Assembly: GCF_030403505.1 (NCBI RefSeq) | Contig: NZ_JAUEMJ010000003.1 | Location: 124,001-188,000, forward strand | DNA length: 64,000 bases | Direction of reading: 5' to 3' | DNA from: Glycomyces tritici | GTDB taxonomy: Bacteria; Actinomycetota; Actinomycetes; Mycobacteriales; Micromonosporaceae | In this document: positions 34,125 through 44,967 of the stretch, in pieces | Layout: each line of letters opens with the position of its first letter | Numbering within the stretch: the first letter of the stretch is position 1 | The notes under the pieces: generated by a model | What the model saw: the letters and a program-made list of their open reading frames with translations, nothing else | Told to the model about the DNA's origin: nothing | Database searches by the model: none | Made by a program: the position numbers and the translations under genes

Positions 34125-35056
34125 TCATGCAGCGCAACACTCTCGGCCAGACCGGACTCGAAGTCACCCCGCTGTGCATCGGCACCAGCACGCTCGCCGG
34201 GTTCGACTCGGTGTACGGGTACGAAGTGGACGACGAGCGGGCGGTCCAGACGATCCTCGCGGTCTTCGACAGCGAGGTCAACTACCTCGACACCGGCAAC
34301 AACTACGGCAAGGACGGCCTGTCCGAGCGGCGCATCGGCGAGGCCATCCGCCGCCGCGGCGGTCTGCCCGAAGGCTTCGTCTTGCAGACCAAAGTGGACG
34401 CGGACCCGGAGACGGGCGACTACTCCGCCGACCGGGTGCGGCGCTCGCTCGAGGAGAGCCTGGAACGACTCGGCGTCGACCACCTGCCGATCCTCGCCCT
34501 CCACGACCCCGAGTTCATGAAGCAGGACGGCTTCGCCCCCGGCGGCGCGCTCGAGGCGCTCGTCGAGATCCGCGAGTCCGGCGTGGCCGACCACCTCGCG
34601 GTGGCCTCGGGCGACGTGCAGCTGAGCCAGCGGTACCTCGACACCGGCGAGTTCGACATCGTGCTCAACCACAACCGGTACACGCTGCTCAACCGCGAGG
34701 CCGAGGAGCTGTTCACGAAGGCCCGCGCCGGGGGCCTCGGCGTCCTCAACGCCGCCCCGTACGGCGGCGGGATGCTCGCCAAGGGCCCTGCGCAGCAGCC
34801 GAAGTACTGCTACGGCGAGCGCGACGAGGCGATCGGCGCGGCCGCGTTCGCGATGGCCGAGGCGTGCGAGCGGGCCGGGGTGCCGCTCATCGCGGCGGCC
34901 CTCCAGTTCTCGACCCGCTCGCCGCTGGTCGACTCCACAGTGGTCGGCGTCTCGCGGCCCGAGCGCGCCGCCGAGACCATTGCGCTGCTCGACGTCGAGA
35001 TCCCCGAATCCCTGTGGGAGGAACTGGAAGCGCTCGCGCCGCAGGCCCGCATCTGA
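34121..35056 (+). CDS. aldo/keto reductase, sugar-dehydrogenase-like
   Basis: A 311-residue (beta/alpha)8 aldo-keto reductase. The active-site Asp-Tyr pair is in YLDTGNNYGKDGLSERRIG near 50-68, LPILALHDPEF is near 125-135 with the catalytic His, and the cofactor segment GVSRPERAAET is near 280. It is closest in layout to L-fucose/D-threo-aldose dehydrogenase-type members. Translation is coupled to the ROK gene, so it belongs to the sugar locus and probably reduces or oxidises the same sugar family. A nested hairpin terminates it. Confidence 0.9.
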   Translation: MIMQRNTLGQTGLEVTPLCIGTSTLAGFDSVYGYEVDDERAVQTILAVFDSEVNYLDTGNNYGKDGLSERRIGEAIRRRGGLPEGFVLQTKVDADPETGDYSADRVRRSLEESLERLGVDHLPILALHDPEFMKQDGFAPGGALEALVEIRESGVADHLAVASGDVQLSQRYLDTGEFDIVLNHNRYTLLNREAEELFTKARAGGLGVLNAAPYGGGMLAKGPAQQPKYCYGERDEAIGAAAFAMAEACERAGVPLIAAALQFSTRSPLVDSTVVGVSRPERAAETIALLDVEIPESLWEELEALAPQARI

Positions 35057-35087
35057 GCCGATGCGGCTCCGGGACCAGGCGGGCGAA

Positions 35088-35126
35088 GGGCCCAGACCGT
35101 ACCTTTAGGAGGTACGATCCGGGCCC
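35088..35126. terminator. bidirectional hairpin with GGGCCC ends
   Basis: 17-nt arms (35088-35104, 35110-35126; two mismatches) flank TTAGG between convergent genes ending at 35056 and 35141. Confidence 0.7.
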
Positions 35127-35140
35127 GTTCGCACCGCCCG

Positions 35141-38100
35141 CTAGGCGGAGCGGCTCAGTCGCGCGATCACGAGCAGGATCTCCGAGATCGCCACCGGACT
35201 GACCGCGTCCCCCTCGGGCAGCACCAGTTCGACGTTCGTGAGGGTCTGCTCGGTGCTGTTGTCGAACCCGTAGCCGGGGTGCACGCCCGGCGTCGAATCG
35301 AGGAACACGTAACCGCCCGCGGCGAACTCGCGGAACAGGCCGTAGCCGCCGCCGCGGGCCGCCGGCCCGCCGAACTTCCAGCCCCGGTTGAGCAGGCCGA
35401 TGAGCGGCCCGCCGCCGGTCGTCGCGCCCTCGAACCGCGCCACGTGCCCGCTCGCGCGGTCCTCCTCGGCCAGTTCGAACACGGGCCGCGCCAACTGGTC
35501 GAACGGCTGCAGGATCTCGTAGTCGGCGAACACCGAGGCCCACGCCTCGACCTCGTCGCCGAGGGTGAGCGGGTGCGCCAAGCGCACCACCGCGTCGTCG
35601 GGCAGCTCGAACGGCTCGTCCTCGACGTCGGCGAGGGTCCGGTCCTCGGCGAGCCTGAACGCCGTGTCCCCGGCCTGCCACACCAGGCGGCTCGAGAGGT
35701 GCCACATGAGCGGGTGGTCGACCAGGAACTCCTGGAACTCCGCCCGCGACCACGTGCGGCTGCCCATGGCGGCTTCGAGGCGCTTCACCTGCTCGGCGGC
35801 CGTGGCCTTGAGGTCGCGGCGCAGCGCCGCGAACCGCTCGTACGCCGGCTGCGCGAGCTCCGGGTCGTCCTTCGCGTTCGGCTTCGGCGCGCTCGCCTTG
35901 CGCTTGCCCTGGTCGTCCAGCACGTACGGCTTCAGCGCCTCGTCGAACTTGATCGTGAAGGAGCGGGGCCCGTAGTCCAGCACCAGGGAGTCGTCGCCCA
36001 GCCCGAAGTCCGGCACGAGCCGGTCCCCGAGCTGGTCGAGGGTGAGCTCCAGCCGCTCGGCGATCACCTGGATCTGCTCGGTCGCGGTCTTCTTGAGCGC
36101 CTTGAACTTCGCCTTCTGCGCGATGCCGTGCACGGCGCGCAGGGCCGACTCCGACCCGACCCCGCCCAGCACCTCGAGGCCGCGCACGGCCTTGCGGTTC
36201 TGGCTCTGACCCGGCCACTCGCGGATGCGCTCGGTCAGGTGCCGCACCGCGTAGTCGTCGGCGAACCGCTGCAGCTGGTCCATCGCCCACGCGTCCTTCG
36301 ACGGCGACCCCGCCGAGAGCCACAGCTCGAACAGGCCCCACGAGAACGCCGCGAGCGACTCCGGGTCGCACTCGGCGGCCAGCGAGTCGACGCCCGGGTA
36401 CGGGCGCTCGGACTCGTCCATCGCCAGGGCGGTCATCAGCGTGCGGACGGCCGCGTCCGGCAGGGCCTCTGCGCGGTCCGCGAGCAGCACCTGCGGGAGG
36501 GCTCCGGGGTCGGCCCACTTGCCGGGCTTGGGGATGCGCGGCAGCTGGGGGTCGAACGGGTCGGCGTCGAGCAGCGCCGCGACGGCCGCTGCGGCCTCCT
36601 CGCCGTACGTCGCCGCACGTTCGTCCACAACAGACCGATCGAGGTACCGGAGTGCGTCCATGGCGGCCTTGCGGAGCTTGGCGTCCTTGCCCACGGCGTC
36701 CGGGATGAGGAACGCGGCGGCGTCGCCCGGGTACGCGTCGAACCAGGAGCGGGCGGCGGCGCGCTCGTTGCGGGAGCGGGAGAGCCAGCCGGCGGCCAGG
36801 CGTGCGGCGTCGAGGCTCACGAAGGGCGCCAAGCCCTCTCGGAAGGAGGTCTTGCGCTTGAGCTGCGCCATGATGTGCGCTTTGACCTCGTCGCCGTAGC
36901 GGGCGAGGATCGGCCTGAGCGTCTCGATGGTGAGGGACGCCGAAGTGCCGTCCCATTTCGGGAGCAGGGGCTGGGTGCGCTCGTCGGGGGCGTAGGCGAT
37001 GAGGTGGTTGAACGCCCAGTTGTCGGGGTCCGCGGCGTCCCTCCGGTCCCAGCGGGCGGGGTCGGCCCAGTACTGGGCCGCGTAGCCGGAGATCTTGCGC
37101 CACTCCTCCTGCTGGCCTGGGGCCCAGCGGAGTTCGTCCACGTCAGGGGGCGTGAGCGCAAGGGCGGCCCGCTTGGAGGCGGGCTTCGCGTACGGGGTCC
37201 ACGGGGGCGTGGTGAACACGTCCGGAACGGTCTCGGCGACGGGGTGGCGCCGGCTCACCAGCTCCGCGAGGCGGTCCCGTTCGGCGTCGCCGAGGGCCGC
37301 GGCGGCGTCGAGCAGGCCGTTCGCGCGGGCGAACCCGGCGAGGCGGATCTTGGTGGCGGCGTGGGCGCTCGGCGCGATCGCGAGGACCGTCCGCAGGGCG
37401 CGGACCGGGAATCGGGCCGCCGCCTGCTTGGCGGCGGCGACCGCGTGCGGGTTCGTGAGGTCGGTGAGCAGGTACGTGAGCGCCGCGGTGGAGGGCAGGC
37501 GGCCGATGGCGTCGTAGAGGAGTTCGCGCACTTCGACGCTCGGCCGGTCTTCGCCTTCGATGGTGTTCACGAGCAGGGGGAGCGCGTCGGCCCCGAGCGC
37601 GTCGAGGACCAGGGCGATCCGCTCGGGTACGTCGCCGTAGACGCCGAGCGAGGTGGCGCCCGCCAGCTCGGCGTGCTCGAGTGTCGAGGCGATGGCCCAG
37701 ACCAGGTCGTGGCCGCCGTACCGCCGCCGTCGTGAACCGCTGTGGAGATCGAGGGCTTCGCGCACCCAGTCCTCCCGGTCGGGCATGAGCATCGCCGCGC
37801 CGAACTTCTTCGCGTCGGAGGTGCGGTGCGCCGCGACTTCGTCGCACACGGCCGCGTACTCGTCGTCGGGAAGGGCGGCGAGGAGGGACCGCAGCTGGGG
37901 AATCCGGTGCAGGTGCTGGTTGATGAGCGAGATCCGGTGCGCGTTGGGCTCCTGGATGCTGACGCGCCCGTACACACCGCCGCTGCGGTTCCAGTAGTAC
38001 ACCTCGTATCCGAGCAGTTCGACGACGGCCCGGCACGCGAAGGCGAGGCCGTGCGTGCCGATCCAGGCGTCCCTGCCGAGGTGCTCGATGTCCCGGTGGG

Positions 38101-38419
38101 AACCAGGGGCGACCTGGGCGAGCATCGCGAGGGCGAGCGCGGCGCCGAGCGGGTCGGCCTCGCCGGCGATCCCGGCCCGGATCGTCGGCGCGTAGGCGGG
38201 GACGTCGAGGGCGTCGATGAGGTGCTCGAGGCGTTCGGCGTTCTCGGCGAAGATCGCCTTCACCCGTTGTGCGGCATCGGGGTCGACGGTGACGGGGCGG
38301 GGTGTGCCGCGCCCGCGCCAGTCCAAGGTGAACTCGTGCCACTCGTCGGGGAAGTCCACGCGGTCCTCGTCGAGGGGCGCCGGGATTGAGGGATCAGTTT
38401 CAGTCACGCTGAAGAGCAT
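35141..38419 (-). CDS. large DUF4132 protein
   Basis: A 1092-residue cytosolic protein. The C-terminal third carries DUF4132: SFTIKFDEALKPYVLDDQGK near residue 815, then EQVKRLEAAMGSRTWSRAEF, DHPLMWHLSSRLVWQA and GRGGGYGLFREF near 1040. The first two thirds are helical repeats of HEAT-like pattern (many DALGxDALP- and ARFPVRAL-type helices). DUF4132 proteins often accompany WGR/MolR-type proteins; the function is unknown. ATG 38419 (MLFSVTETD) is chosen over a TTG 18 bases earlier. It is a single-gene unit ending in a shared terminator. Confidence 0.85.
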   Translation of the reverse strand: MLFSVTETDPSIPAPLDEDRVDFPDEWHEFTLDWRGRGTPRPVTVDPDAAQRVKAIFAENAERLEHLIDALDVPAYAPTIRAGIAGEADPLGAALALAMLAQVAPGSHRDIEHLGRDAWIGTHGLAFACRAVVELLGYEVYYWNRSGGVYGRVSIQEPNAHRISLINQHLHRIPQLRSLLAALPDDEYAAVCDEVAAHRTSDAKKFGAAMLMPDREDWVREALDLHSGSRRRRYGGHDLVWAIASTLEHAELAGATSLGVYGDVPERIALVLDALGADALPLLVNTIEGEDRPSVEVRELLYDAIGRLPSTAALTYLLTDLTNPHAVAAAKQAAARFPVRALRTVLAIAPSAHAATKIRLAGFARANGLLDAAAALGDAERDRLAELVSRRHPVAETVPDVFTTPPWTPYAKPASKRAALALTPPDVDELRWAPGQQEEWRKISGYAAQYWADPARWDRRDAADPDNWAFNHLIAYAPDERTQPLLPKWDGTSASLTIETLRPILARYGDEVKAHIMAQLKRKTSFREGLAPFVSLDAARLAAGWLSRSRNERAAARSWFDAYPGDAAAFLIPDAVGKDAKLRKAAMDALRYLDRSVVDERAATYGEEAAAAVAALLDADPFDPQLPRIPKPGKWADPGALPQVLLADRAEALPDAAVRTLMTALAMDESERPYPGVDSLAAECDPESLAAFSWGLFELWLSAGSPSKDAWAMDQLQRFADDYAVRHLTERIREWPGQSQNRKAVRGLEVLGGVGSESALRAVHGIAQKAKFKALKKTATEQIQVIAERLELTLDQLGDRLVPDFGLGDDSLVLDYGPRSFTIKFDEALKPYVLDDQGKRKASAPKPNAKDDPELAQPAYERFAALRRDLKATAAEQVKRLEAAMGSRTWSRAEFQEFLVDHPLMWHLSSRLVWQAGDTAFRLAEDRTLADVEDEPFELPDDAVVRLAHPLTLGDEVEAWASVFADYEILQPFDQLARPVFELAEEDRASGHVARFEGATTGGGPLIGLLNRGWKFGGPAARGGGYGLFREFAAGGYVFLDSTPGVHPGYGFDNSTEQTLTNVELVLPEGDAVSPVAISEILLVIARLSRSA

Positions 38420-38448
38420 AGGAAACCGGTACGACAACGGCTCCCCGC

Positions 38449-39943
<1,495 letters not shown>

Positions 39944-39950
39944 ACCGAAC

Positions 39951-39986
39951 GCGGCGGCCCCCTCCCGGTCGGGAGGGGGCCGCCGC
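39951..39986. terminator. bidirectional hairpin terminator
   Basis: Perfect 16-bp arms GCGGCGGCCCCCTCCC (39951-39966) and complement (39971-39986) with a GGTC loop lie between convergent genes. Confidence 0.85.
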
Positions 39987-39991
39987 GTCGT

Positions 39992-41527
39992 TCAGCAGGA
40001 GTCGTTGCCCACGTACACGTACTGCAAGGTGACCGCCGTATCGCCCTCGGCCTGCGAGCCGCCGTTCGGCGACTGGGCCGTGACCTCGCAGTGGTCGTAA
40101 CCGGGCCCCTGTGATCCGCGCTTTTCGCCTTGGGCCGCGACATCGGTGAACCCCGCCTCGGCGAGCATCCGCTTCGCCTCGGCCACGGTCGAACCGACCA
40201 CATCGGGCACTTCGGAGGTGTCGGCCTGGTCCGAGGCGGACGGGGCGAACGGGGTCGCGCTCGACGCCGCCGCGGGAGCCGCAGGCGTCGGCGAGGTCGC
40301 GCTCACCGGCGAACTGCCATCCTCTGTGGAGTCGGCCGGTGCGGTCGCGACCGGCTCGGCGGAGTCCTCGGCGTCAGACGGGGCGGGCTCGGCCTCGCCG
40401 ACCGCGGTCTCGTCGACGACCACCCCTTCCGTGGGCGCGAGGCCGAGGTCGCCGTCGATCTCGCGGTCGTCGATCCCGCCGCGGTTGAGGAGCGCGACGC
40501 CGGCGAACGAGGCGACCGCGATGACGACGACCATCACGGTCACCAGCACGTCAGGGCTCGCGCGCAGCCGGGCCAGCCCTGCGGGCGCATCGACCGGTTC
40601 CCCGCTCTCGCTGCGTATCCGGGCGAGTCCGGCCAGCGCCGCGCCCTCGGCGATCACCAGGTCCGGCAGGTCGGGCCGCACCGGCTCGACGCCGAGATGG
40701 TGCCCGAGGACCATGGCGACCAGCGGCATCCGGCTCACCCCGCCGACCAGCAGCACGCCCGCGACCTGCTCGGCCTCGATGCCTGCGTCCCGCATCGCCT
40801 CCTCGACGAGTCCCACGGTCCGCAGGATCGCAGGAGTGAGGCACTGGTCGGCGTCCTCGCGGGTCAGGCGCAGGTCGCGGCCGAGGTCCGGCAGGGAGAC
40901 CGCCACGGACGGATGGTCGGTCAAGTACTCGCGGGCGCGCCTGACCTCGTCGAGCGCCTCGGCGCGCAGCGCGGTCTCGGCCGGGTCGCCCACGCGGGCC
41001 CAGAACTCGGGGTCGGCCTGGCGGTGGCGGCCCGCCAGGTGCTCGAGCAGGAGCCGGTCGAACTCGCGCCCGCCGATGTCGTCGGCGCTCTTGGCCGCCT
41101 CGACCGTGTAGTGGTCGCTCTCGCGGCTCACGACGCCGATGTGGCACGAGCCCGCGCCGATGTTGCAGACCACCAGCGGCGGCTGCGACTTCGCTTCGCC
41201 CCCTTGGTCTTCGGCGTACTGCCGGGCGGCGGCCTCGGGCTCGGAGACGAGGAAGGACGGTTCGAAGCCGGCGTTCGCGGCCGCCTCGGCGTGCGCCCGG
41301 CGGCGGGTCGCGGTCCAGGTGGCGGGGACGGCGAGCACGACGAGTGCGGATTCGTCGCCGGGAAGACCGGGCAGCGGCGCGCCGTCGGCCCGCACGCTCC
41401 CGAAGCGGGCCGTGCCCGCTTCGGGCTCCTCGGACTCGGCCCCATGATCGGTGCGGCGGGTCGACACGGTCGTGGTCGAGGATCCGAGGTCGACCCCCAC
41501 GGCGACTGCTCGGGGTGAGGGTTGCAT
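39992..41527 (-). CDS. Hsp70-like ATPase domain fused to membrane anchor and PASTA domain
   Basis: A 511-residue protein of unusual design. Residues 8-305 are an actin/Hsp70-type ATPase (GVDLGSSTTTVS near 11-22, VLAVPATWTATRRR, SEPEAAARQYA near 95-105, VLLVGGVSRMPLV near 258-270). The phosphate-2 segment reads CNIGAG, with Asn122 where Hsp70 has Asp in DLGGG. There is no Hsp70 substrate-binding domain. A membrane segment spans 327-347, then a Pro/Ala/Thr/Ser-rich linker, then an external PASTA domain (SEVPDVVGSTVAEAKRMLAE, residues 438-507). PASTA domains bind peptidoglycan fragments, so it may link a cytosolic ATPase-like domain to the wall. ATG 41527 looks leaderless. Confidence 0.85.
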   Translation of the reverse strand: MQPSPRAVAVGVDLGSSTTTVSTRRTDHGAESEEPEAGTARFGSVRADGAPLPGLPGDESALVVLAVPATWTATRRRAHAEAAANAGFEPSFLVSEPEAAARQYAEDQGGEAKSQPPLVVCNIGAGSCHIGVVSRESDHYTVEAAKSADDIGGREFDRLLLEHLAGRHRQADPEFWARVGDPAETALRAEALDEVRRAREYLTDHPSVAVSLPDLGRDLRLTREDADQCLTPAILRTVGLVEEAMRDAGIEAEQVAGVLLVGGVSRMPLVAMVLGHHLGVEPVRPDLPDLVIAEGAALAGLARIRSESGEPVDAPAGLARLRASPDVLVTVMVVVIAVASFAGVALLNRGGIDDREIDGDLGLAPTEGVVVDETAVGEAEPAPSDAEDSAEPVATAPADSTEDGSSPVSATSPTPAAPAAASSATPFAPSASDQADTSEVPDVVGSTVAEAKRMLAEAGFTDVAAQGEKRGSQGPGYDHCEVTAQSPNGGSQAEGDTAVTLQYVYVGNDSC

Positions 41528-41745
41528 GCGAGTGAGTCTATTGGGTGGAATCGAACCCACTCAACGGGTGGGGTCGGTCACAGCTTCGTATCCTCTTGCG
41601 TCCCTGTGGTTTCCTCAATCCCCGGATCTCGTCCCCCATGCGCCGCAGCGCCTCGCTCCCGCAGCGGTCCGCCCAAGGTGGCCCTGGGAGACCCAGGAAA
41701 AGCGGACTCTGGTGCGCCCCCGCGATCCGGGCGAGGCTTACCGGC

Positions 41746-42516
41746 ATGAAAGCACTGATCGTCTCCGCGCACCCCGATGCGAACTCCCTGACCGCCGCAT
41801 TGAAAGACCTCGCCGTGAGCACGCTGGAGGCGAACGGCCACGAGGTCGCGGTCTCCGACCTGTACGCGATGAAGTGGCAGTCGGCGGCCGACTTCACCGA
41901 CTTCGACGGGATCACCGGCCCCGACTTCATGCACGCCTCCGGCACCGCCTACGAGACCGGCCGGCTCGCCCCCGACATCCAGGCGGAGCAGCAGAAGCTG
42001 CTCGACGCCGACCTCGTCGTCCTGCTCTTCCCGCTCTGGTGGTTCACCGTCCCGGCGATCCTCAAAGGATGGATCGACCGGGTCTTCACCTACAACTTCG
42101 CCTACGGCGCCTCGATCCCCCGCTACGGCGACGGGCCCCTGGCGGGCAAGCGCGCCATGCTCGCCACCCTCACCGGCGGCCGCGCCGGCCACTACACCCC
42201 CCGAGGCGTCAACGGCCCCATCGAAGACCTCCTCTTCCCCCTCAACCACGGCCTCCTCTACTTCACCGGCTTCGACGTCCTCCCGCCCTTCGTCGCGCAC
42301 AGCGCCGTCCACCTCACCCAGGAGGGCTACGACGACATCAAGGAGGGCTTCCAACGGCGCCTCACCACCGCCTTCACCACCGAACCCCTCCCCTACCGAC
42401 CCGAAGCCGGCGGCGACTACACCCCCCTCACCCGCCCCGACGCCTCAGAACTCGCCCCCGGCCTCGAAACCCCCGGCACCAGCGGCTTCGGCCTCCACCT
42501 CGCCGACCAGCGCTGA
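41746..42516 (+). CDS. NAD(P)H dehydrogenase (quinone), flavodoxin-like fold
   Basis: A 256-residue NQO-type flavoprotein. ALIVSAHPDANSLTAAL near residues 3-19 binds FAD/FMN phosphate, and DLVVLLFPLWWFTVPAILKGWIDRVFTYNFAY near 89-120 is the family core including the LWWF motif. LTGGRAGHYTPRG is near 144-156 and LYFTGFDVLPPF near 171. It reduces quinones by two electrons, protecting against oxidative stress. ATG 41746 has no clear Shine-Dalgarno. The gene diverges from the Hsp70/PASTA gene; the 218 bp between hold no other gene. A small hairpin follows the stop. Confidence 0.9.
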   Translation: MKALIVSAHPDANSLTAALKDLAVSTLEANGHEVAVSDLYAMKWQSAADFTDFDGITGPDFMHASGTAYETGRLAPDIQAEQQKLLDADLVVLLFPLWWFTVPAILKGWIDRVFTYNFAYGASIPRYGDGPLAGKRAMLATLTGGRAGHYTPRGVNGPIEDLLFPLNHGLLYFTGFDVLPPFVAHSAVHLTQEGYDDIKEGFQRRLTTAFTTEPLPYRPEAGGDYTPLTRPDASELAPGLETPGTSGFGLHLADQR

Positions 42517-42521
42517 AGCGT

Positions 42522-42543
42522 CGCGGGCACTCAGGTGCCCGCG
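42522..42543. terminator. bidirectional hairpin
   Basis: 9-bp arms CGCGGGCAC and complement with a TCAG loop between convergent genes ending at 42516 and 42563. Confidence 0.65.
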
Positions 42544-42562
42544 CCGCTCTCCGGGCCGTCGT

Positions 42563-44599
42563 CTAGGAGGCAGTGCCGGTCACGGTCGTGCCGGACTTGG
42601 CGACCGTGTACTCCACGGTCCCGCCGCCCCAGAAGTGGAACGTGAGGGTGACGGGCTCGCCGTCCCTGACCGCGTTGAAGAAGTCAGCGGTGAGCGTGAT
42701 CGTGCCGCCCCCGTAGTCGGGCCGGTAGGTCGCCCAGAACTCCTTGTAGGAGGTCCAGTCGTGGGGCCCGGCGTAGGTGCCGTCGGCGTACTTCGCCTCC
42801 ATCGTGGCGATCCGGTCGCCGTTGAACTCGGTCGGGATCGCGAACGCGTTCACGGCCCCGGACGCGTCCGAGAGCTCCGGCGTGTCGTAGCTGATGACGT
42901 GGATCCGCCAGGGCAGACCGTCCGAGAAGCGCGCCTCGACCGTCGCGTTGACGCCGTACGCGCGGTCGCCCGCGAGACGGGTCAGCGCGGCGGCGGTGAA
43001 GGTCAGCGTGTCGCCGGTGACGGTGTAGTCGGCGCCCTCTGCCAGCTCGGTGTCGCCGTGCCACAGGCCCTCGAACTCGAGGCCGTTGCGGTTGAGCGTG
43101 AGCGACTCGTCCGCGATGGCCCCGGCCTTCTCGACGTAGATCGAGTCGAACGAGGCCGTGCCCGAACGCGTCGTCAGGCCCGAGTCCAGGTACGAGTGCA
43201 CGTACGGGTCGCGCCACTCCAGGGTCTCGCGGTTGAGGTACGAGCCGGCGTCCCACAGCATCAGGGTCATCTGCTTGTCCCGGGCCTGGAACATCATGCC
43301 CTCGAAGAACTTCAGCAGCTCACCGTACTGCTGGGAGGGGACGATGGGCCGGGTCCAGTCGTACCCGAGGACGCCCCACTCCCCGATGATGACCGGGATG
43401 CCGTCCGCCACGAAGGTGTCGTGCACCCGCTCGAAGGTCGTCGTGATCTCCTGCTCGACCTGCTCGCTGTAGGTGGTGCCCCCGGCGATGTTGACGCTGA
43501 ACGGCCAGGGCCCGTACATGTGGACGGTCGCGGCGATCATCGGGTCGTCGAGGGAGTCGATGGTGGCCTTGAGCGCGTCCAGCTGCGGCTGGTCCGCACT
43601 GGTGACCAGCGTGGGCATCACCAGGAGCCGGTCGCCGTTGTTCCCGCCGGAGCCGCGGACGATCTCGTGGAAGGCGACGTTGAGCTCGTCGACCAGCACA
43701 TCCCCGGCCGGTGCGTCGGTGCCGGTGAACTGCGGCTCGTTGACGCTCTCGAAGGACAGCTCGGACGGGTAGTCCTTGAACCGCTCGGCGATCTGCGTCC
43801 AGATCGCCTCGTACTTGGCGAGCACGCCGTCGTGGTCGGTGGGCATGGCGCTCATCCACATCCACGAGTCGTGGTGGATGTTGAGCAGGACCTGCATGTC
43901 GTTCGCGAGGGCCATGTCGGCGACCTCCGCGACGCGGTCGAGCCAGACCGGGTCGATCGTGTAGTCCGGTGCGGGGCCGAGGTTCTCGTCCCAGGTGACG
44001 GGCAGGCGGATCGACTTGTAGCCCTCGGCCTTGACGGTCTGGATGAGCTCCTCGGTGATCAGCGGGTTGCCCCAGCCGGTCTCACCGCCCAGCGCGTCCA
44101 GGGTGTTGCCGATGTTCCAGCCCGGCTGCATGGCCGCGACCTGCTGCATCGCGGTGAGCGGCTCGCTCACCGAGCCGTCGCAGAGACGGCCGTTGAGGCG
44201 GAACTCGGTCGGGTCGGTGTTCGCACCCGACCACGAACCGGAGAACCCGAACGACGTCGAGCCGCCGGTCGCCAGCGAGGCGTTGTGTCCGAGGCTGGAA
44301 GCCTTGGCAGAGGCGGCCTTGCTCTTGTCCTTCGCGTTCCACATGTGGGTGATGCGCTGGCCGTCGGCCCAGGTCCACTCGAGGTCCCAGTGGTTGACCG
44401 GGTCGCCGAGGTTGGTGACCTCGACGTTGGCGTTGAAGCCGCCCGACCACTGGCCGGTGACCTGGTAATCGACCTCGCAGCCCTGGGCCGCCTGAGCGCC
44501 GGAGGCGCCGATCAGCCCCGCGGTCAAAGCGGTGACCGCGACTGCGGCGATCGCGCCGAGGCGCAGTCGTCTTCTATGGACAGCATCTGATGTCTTCAC
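42563..44599 (-). CDS. secreted GH5 cellulase with CBM2 and two X2 modules
   Basis: A 678-residue modular endoglucanase. The signal peptide covers residues 1-38 (cleavage near AQA-AQG). A CBM2 cellulose-binding module follows to about 143 (CEVDYQVTGQWSGGF, WDLEWTWADGQ, closing RLCDG). The GH5 catalytic domain covers about 150-480: GWNIGNTLDALGGETGWGNP, IRLPVTWD, acid/base Glu in SVNEPQ and nucleophile Glu in IIGEWG. Two Ig-like X2 modules occupy 490-575 and 580-678. It cleaves beta-1,4-glucan outside the cell. The start is GTG at 44599 with AAGGAG 6 nt upstream. It is probably induced by cellobiose, but no clear CebR-type box was found upstream. Confidence 0.92.
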   Translation of the reverse strand: MKTSDAVHRRRLRLGAIAAVAVTALTAGLIGASGAQAAQGCEVDYQVTGQWSGGFNANVEVTNLGDPVNHWDLEWTWADGQRITHMWNAKDKSKAASAKASSLGHNASLATGGSTSFGFSGSWSGANTDPTEFRLNGRLCDGSVSEPLTAMQQVAAMQPGWNIGNTLDALGGETGWGNPLITEELIQTVKAEGYKSIRLPVTWDENLGPAPDYTIDPVWLDRVAEVADMALANDMQVLLNIHHDSWMWMSAMPTDHDGVLAKYEAIWTQIAERFKDYPSELSFESVNEPQFTGTDAPAGDVLVDELNVAFHEIVRGSGGNNGDRLLVMPTLVTSADQPQLDALKATIDSLDDPMIAATVHMYGPWPFSVNIAGGTTYSEQVEQEITTTFERVHDTFVADGIPVIIGEWGVLGYDWTRPIVPSQQYGELLKFFEGMMFQARDKQMTLMLWDAGSYLNRETLEWRDPYVHSYLDSGLTTRSGTASFDSIYVEKAGAIADESLTLNRNGLEFEGLWHGDTELAEGADYTVTGDTLTFTAAALTRLAGDRAYGVNATVEARFSDGLPWRIHVISYDTPELSDASGAVNAFAIPTEFNGDRIATMEAKYADGTYAGPHDWTSYKEFWATYRPDYGGGTITLTADFFNAVRDGEPVTLTFHFWGGGTVEYTVAKSGTTVTGTAS

Positions 44600-44773
44600 G
44601 GATCTCCTTGAGGGAAAGTGATTTCCGTGAGGGCGCGACTTCCGCCGCCGGAGGGGGGTCGTCTCCTTGTGCGATCCCAGCCTAGGTTCGCCGACCGACC
44701 ATAGTCAATAGACCAATCTGCACTCTTCGATACCGCCCCGCCCCCGCCCAAGGCTGCCACTCGCCCTCTGCGC

Positions 44774-44930
44774 CGGTGACGACCCCGCTGGCATCCTGAT
44801 AGCCGGCGGCCCTGCGCAACACCTCGTCTGAGACCGCGTCGCCACTCGCTTCGGACCCAGGAAGAGATGTGCGTGCGTGTTCCCGAGCCCGGGCGGGTCG
44901 GCGAAGATCAAGGAAAGCGGACGGAAGAAT
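44774..44930 (-). pseudogene. decayed copy 1 of a small gene (see 48150)
   Basis: About 150 bp here match 48250-48400 at roughly 70% by eye, including a shared CATCCTGATAG and GTGTTCCCGA. The encoded pieces GNTHAHLFL and VSDEVLRRAAGYQDASG correspond to GNTYAHLFL and LIDEALRRVANYQDVG in copy 2 but lie in different frames, so this copy has at least one frameshift and no proper start or end. The remaining bases of 44600-44967 upstream of the cellulase hold no other gene signal. Confidence 0.5.
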
Positions 44931-44967
44931 ACAAACCTCATGCCCACCTCGTCGAGGCGTTCGGGGT

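Noticed and set aside
41540..41575. tRNA-like T-arm (GGTTCGATTCC on the minus strand)
   Set aside because: The arms flanking TTCGATT do not pair as a 5-bp T-stem, and no acceptor, D or anticodon stems can be built from adjoining sequence.
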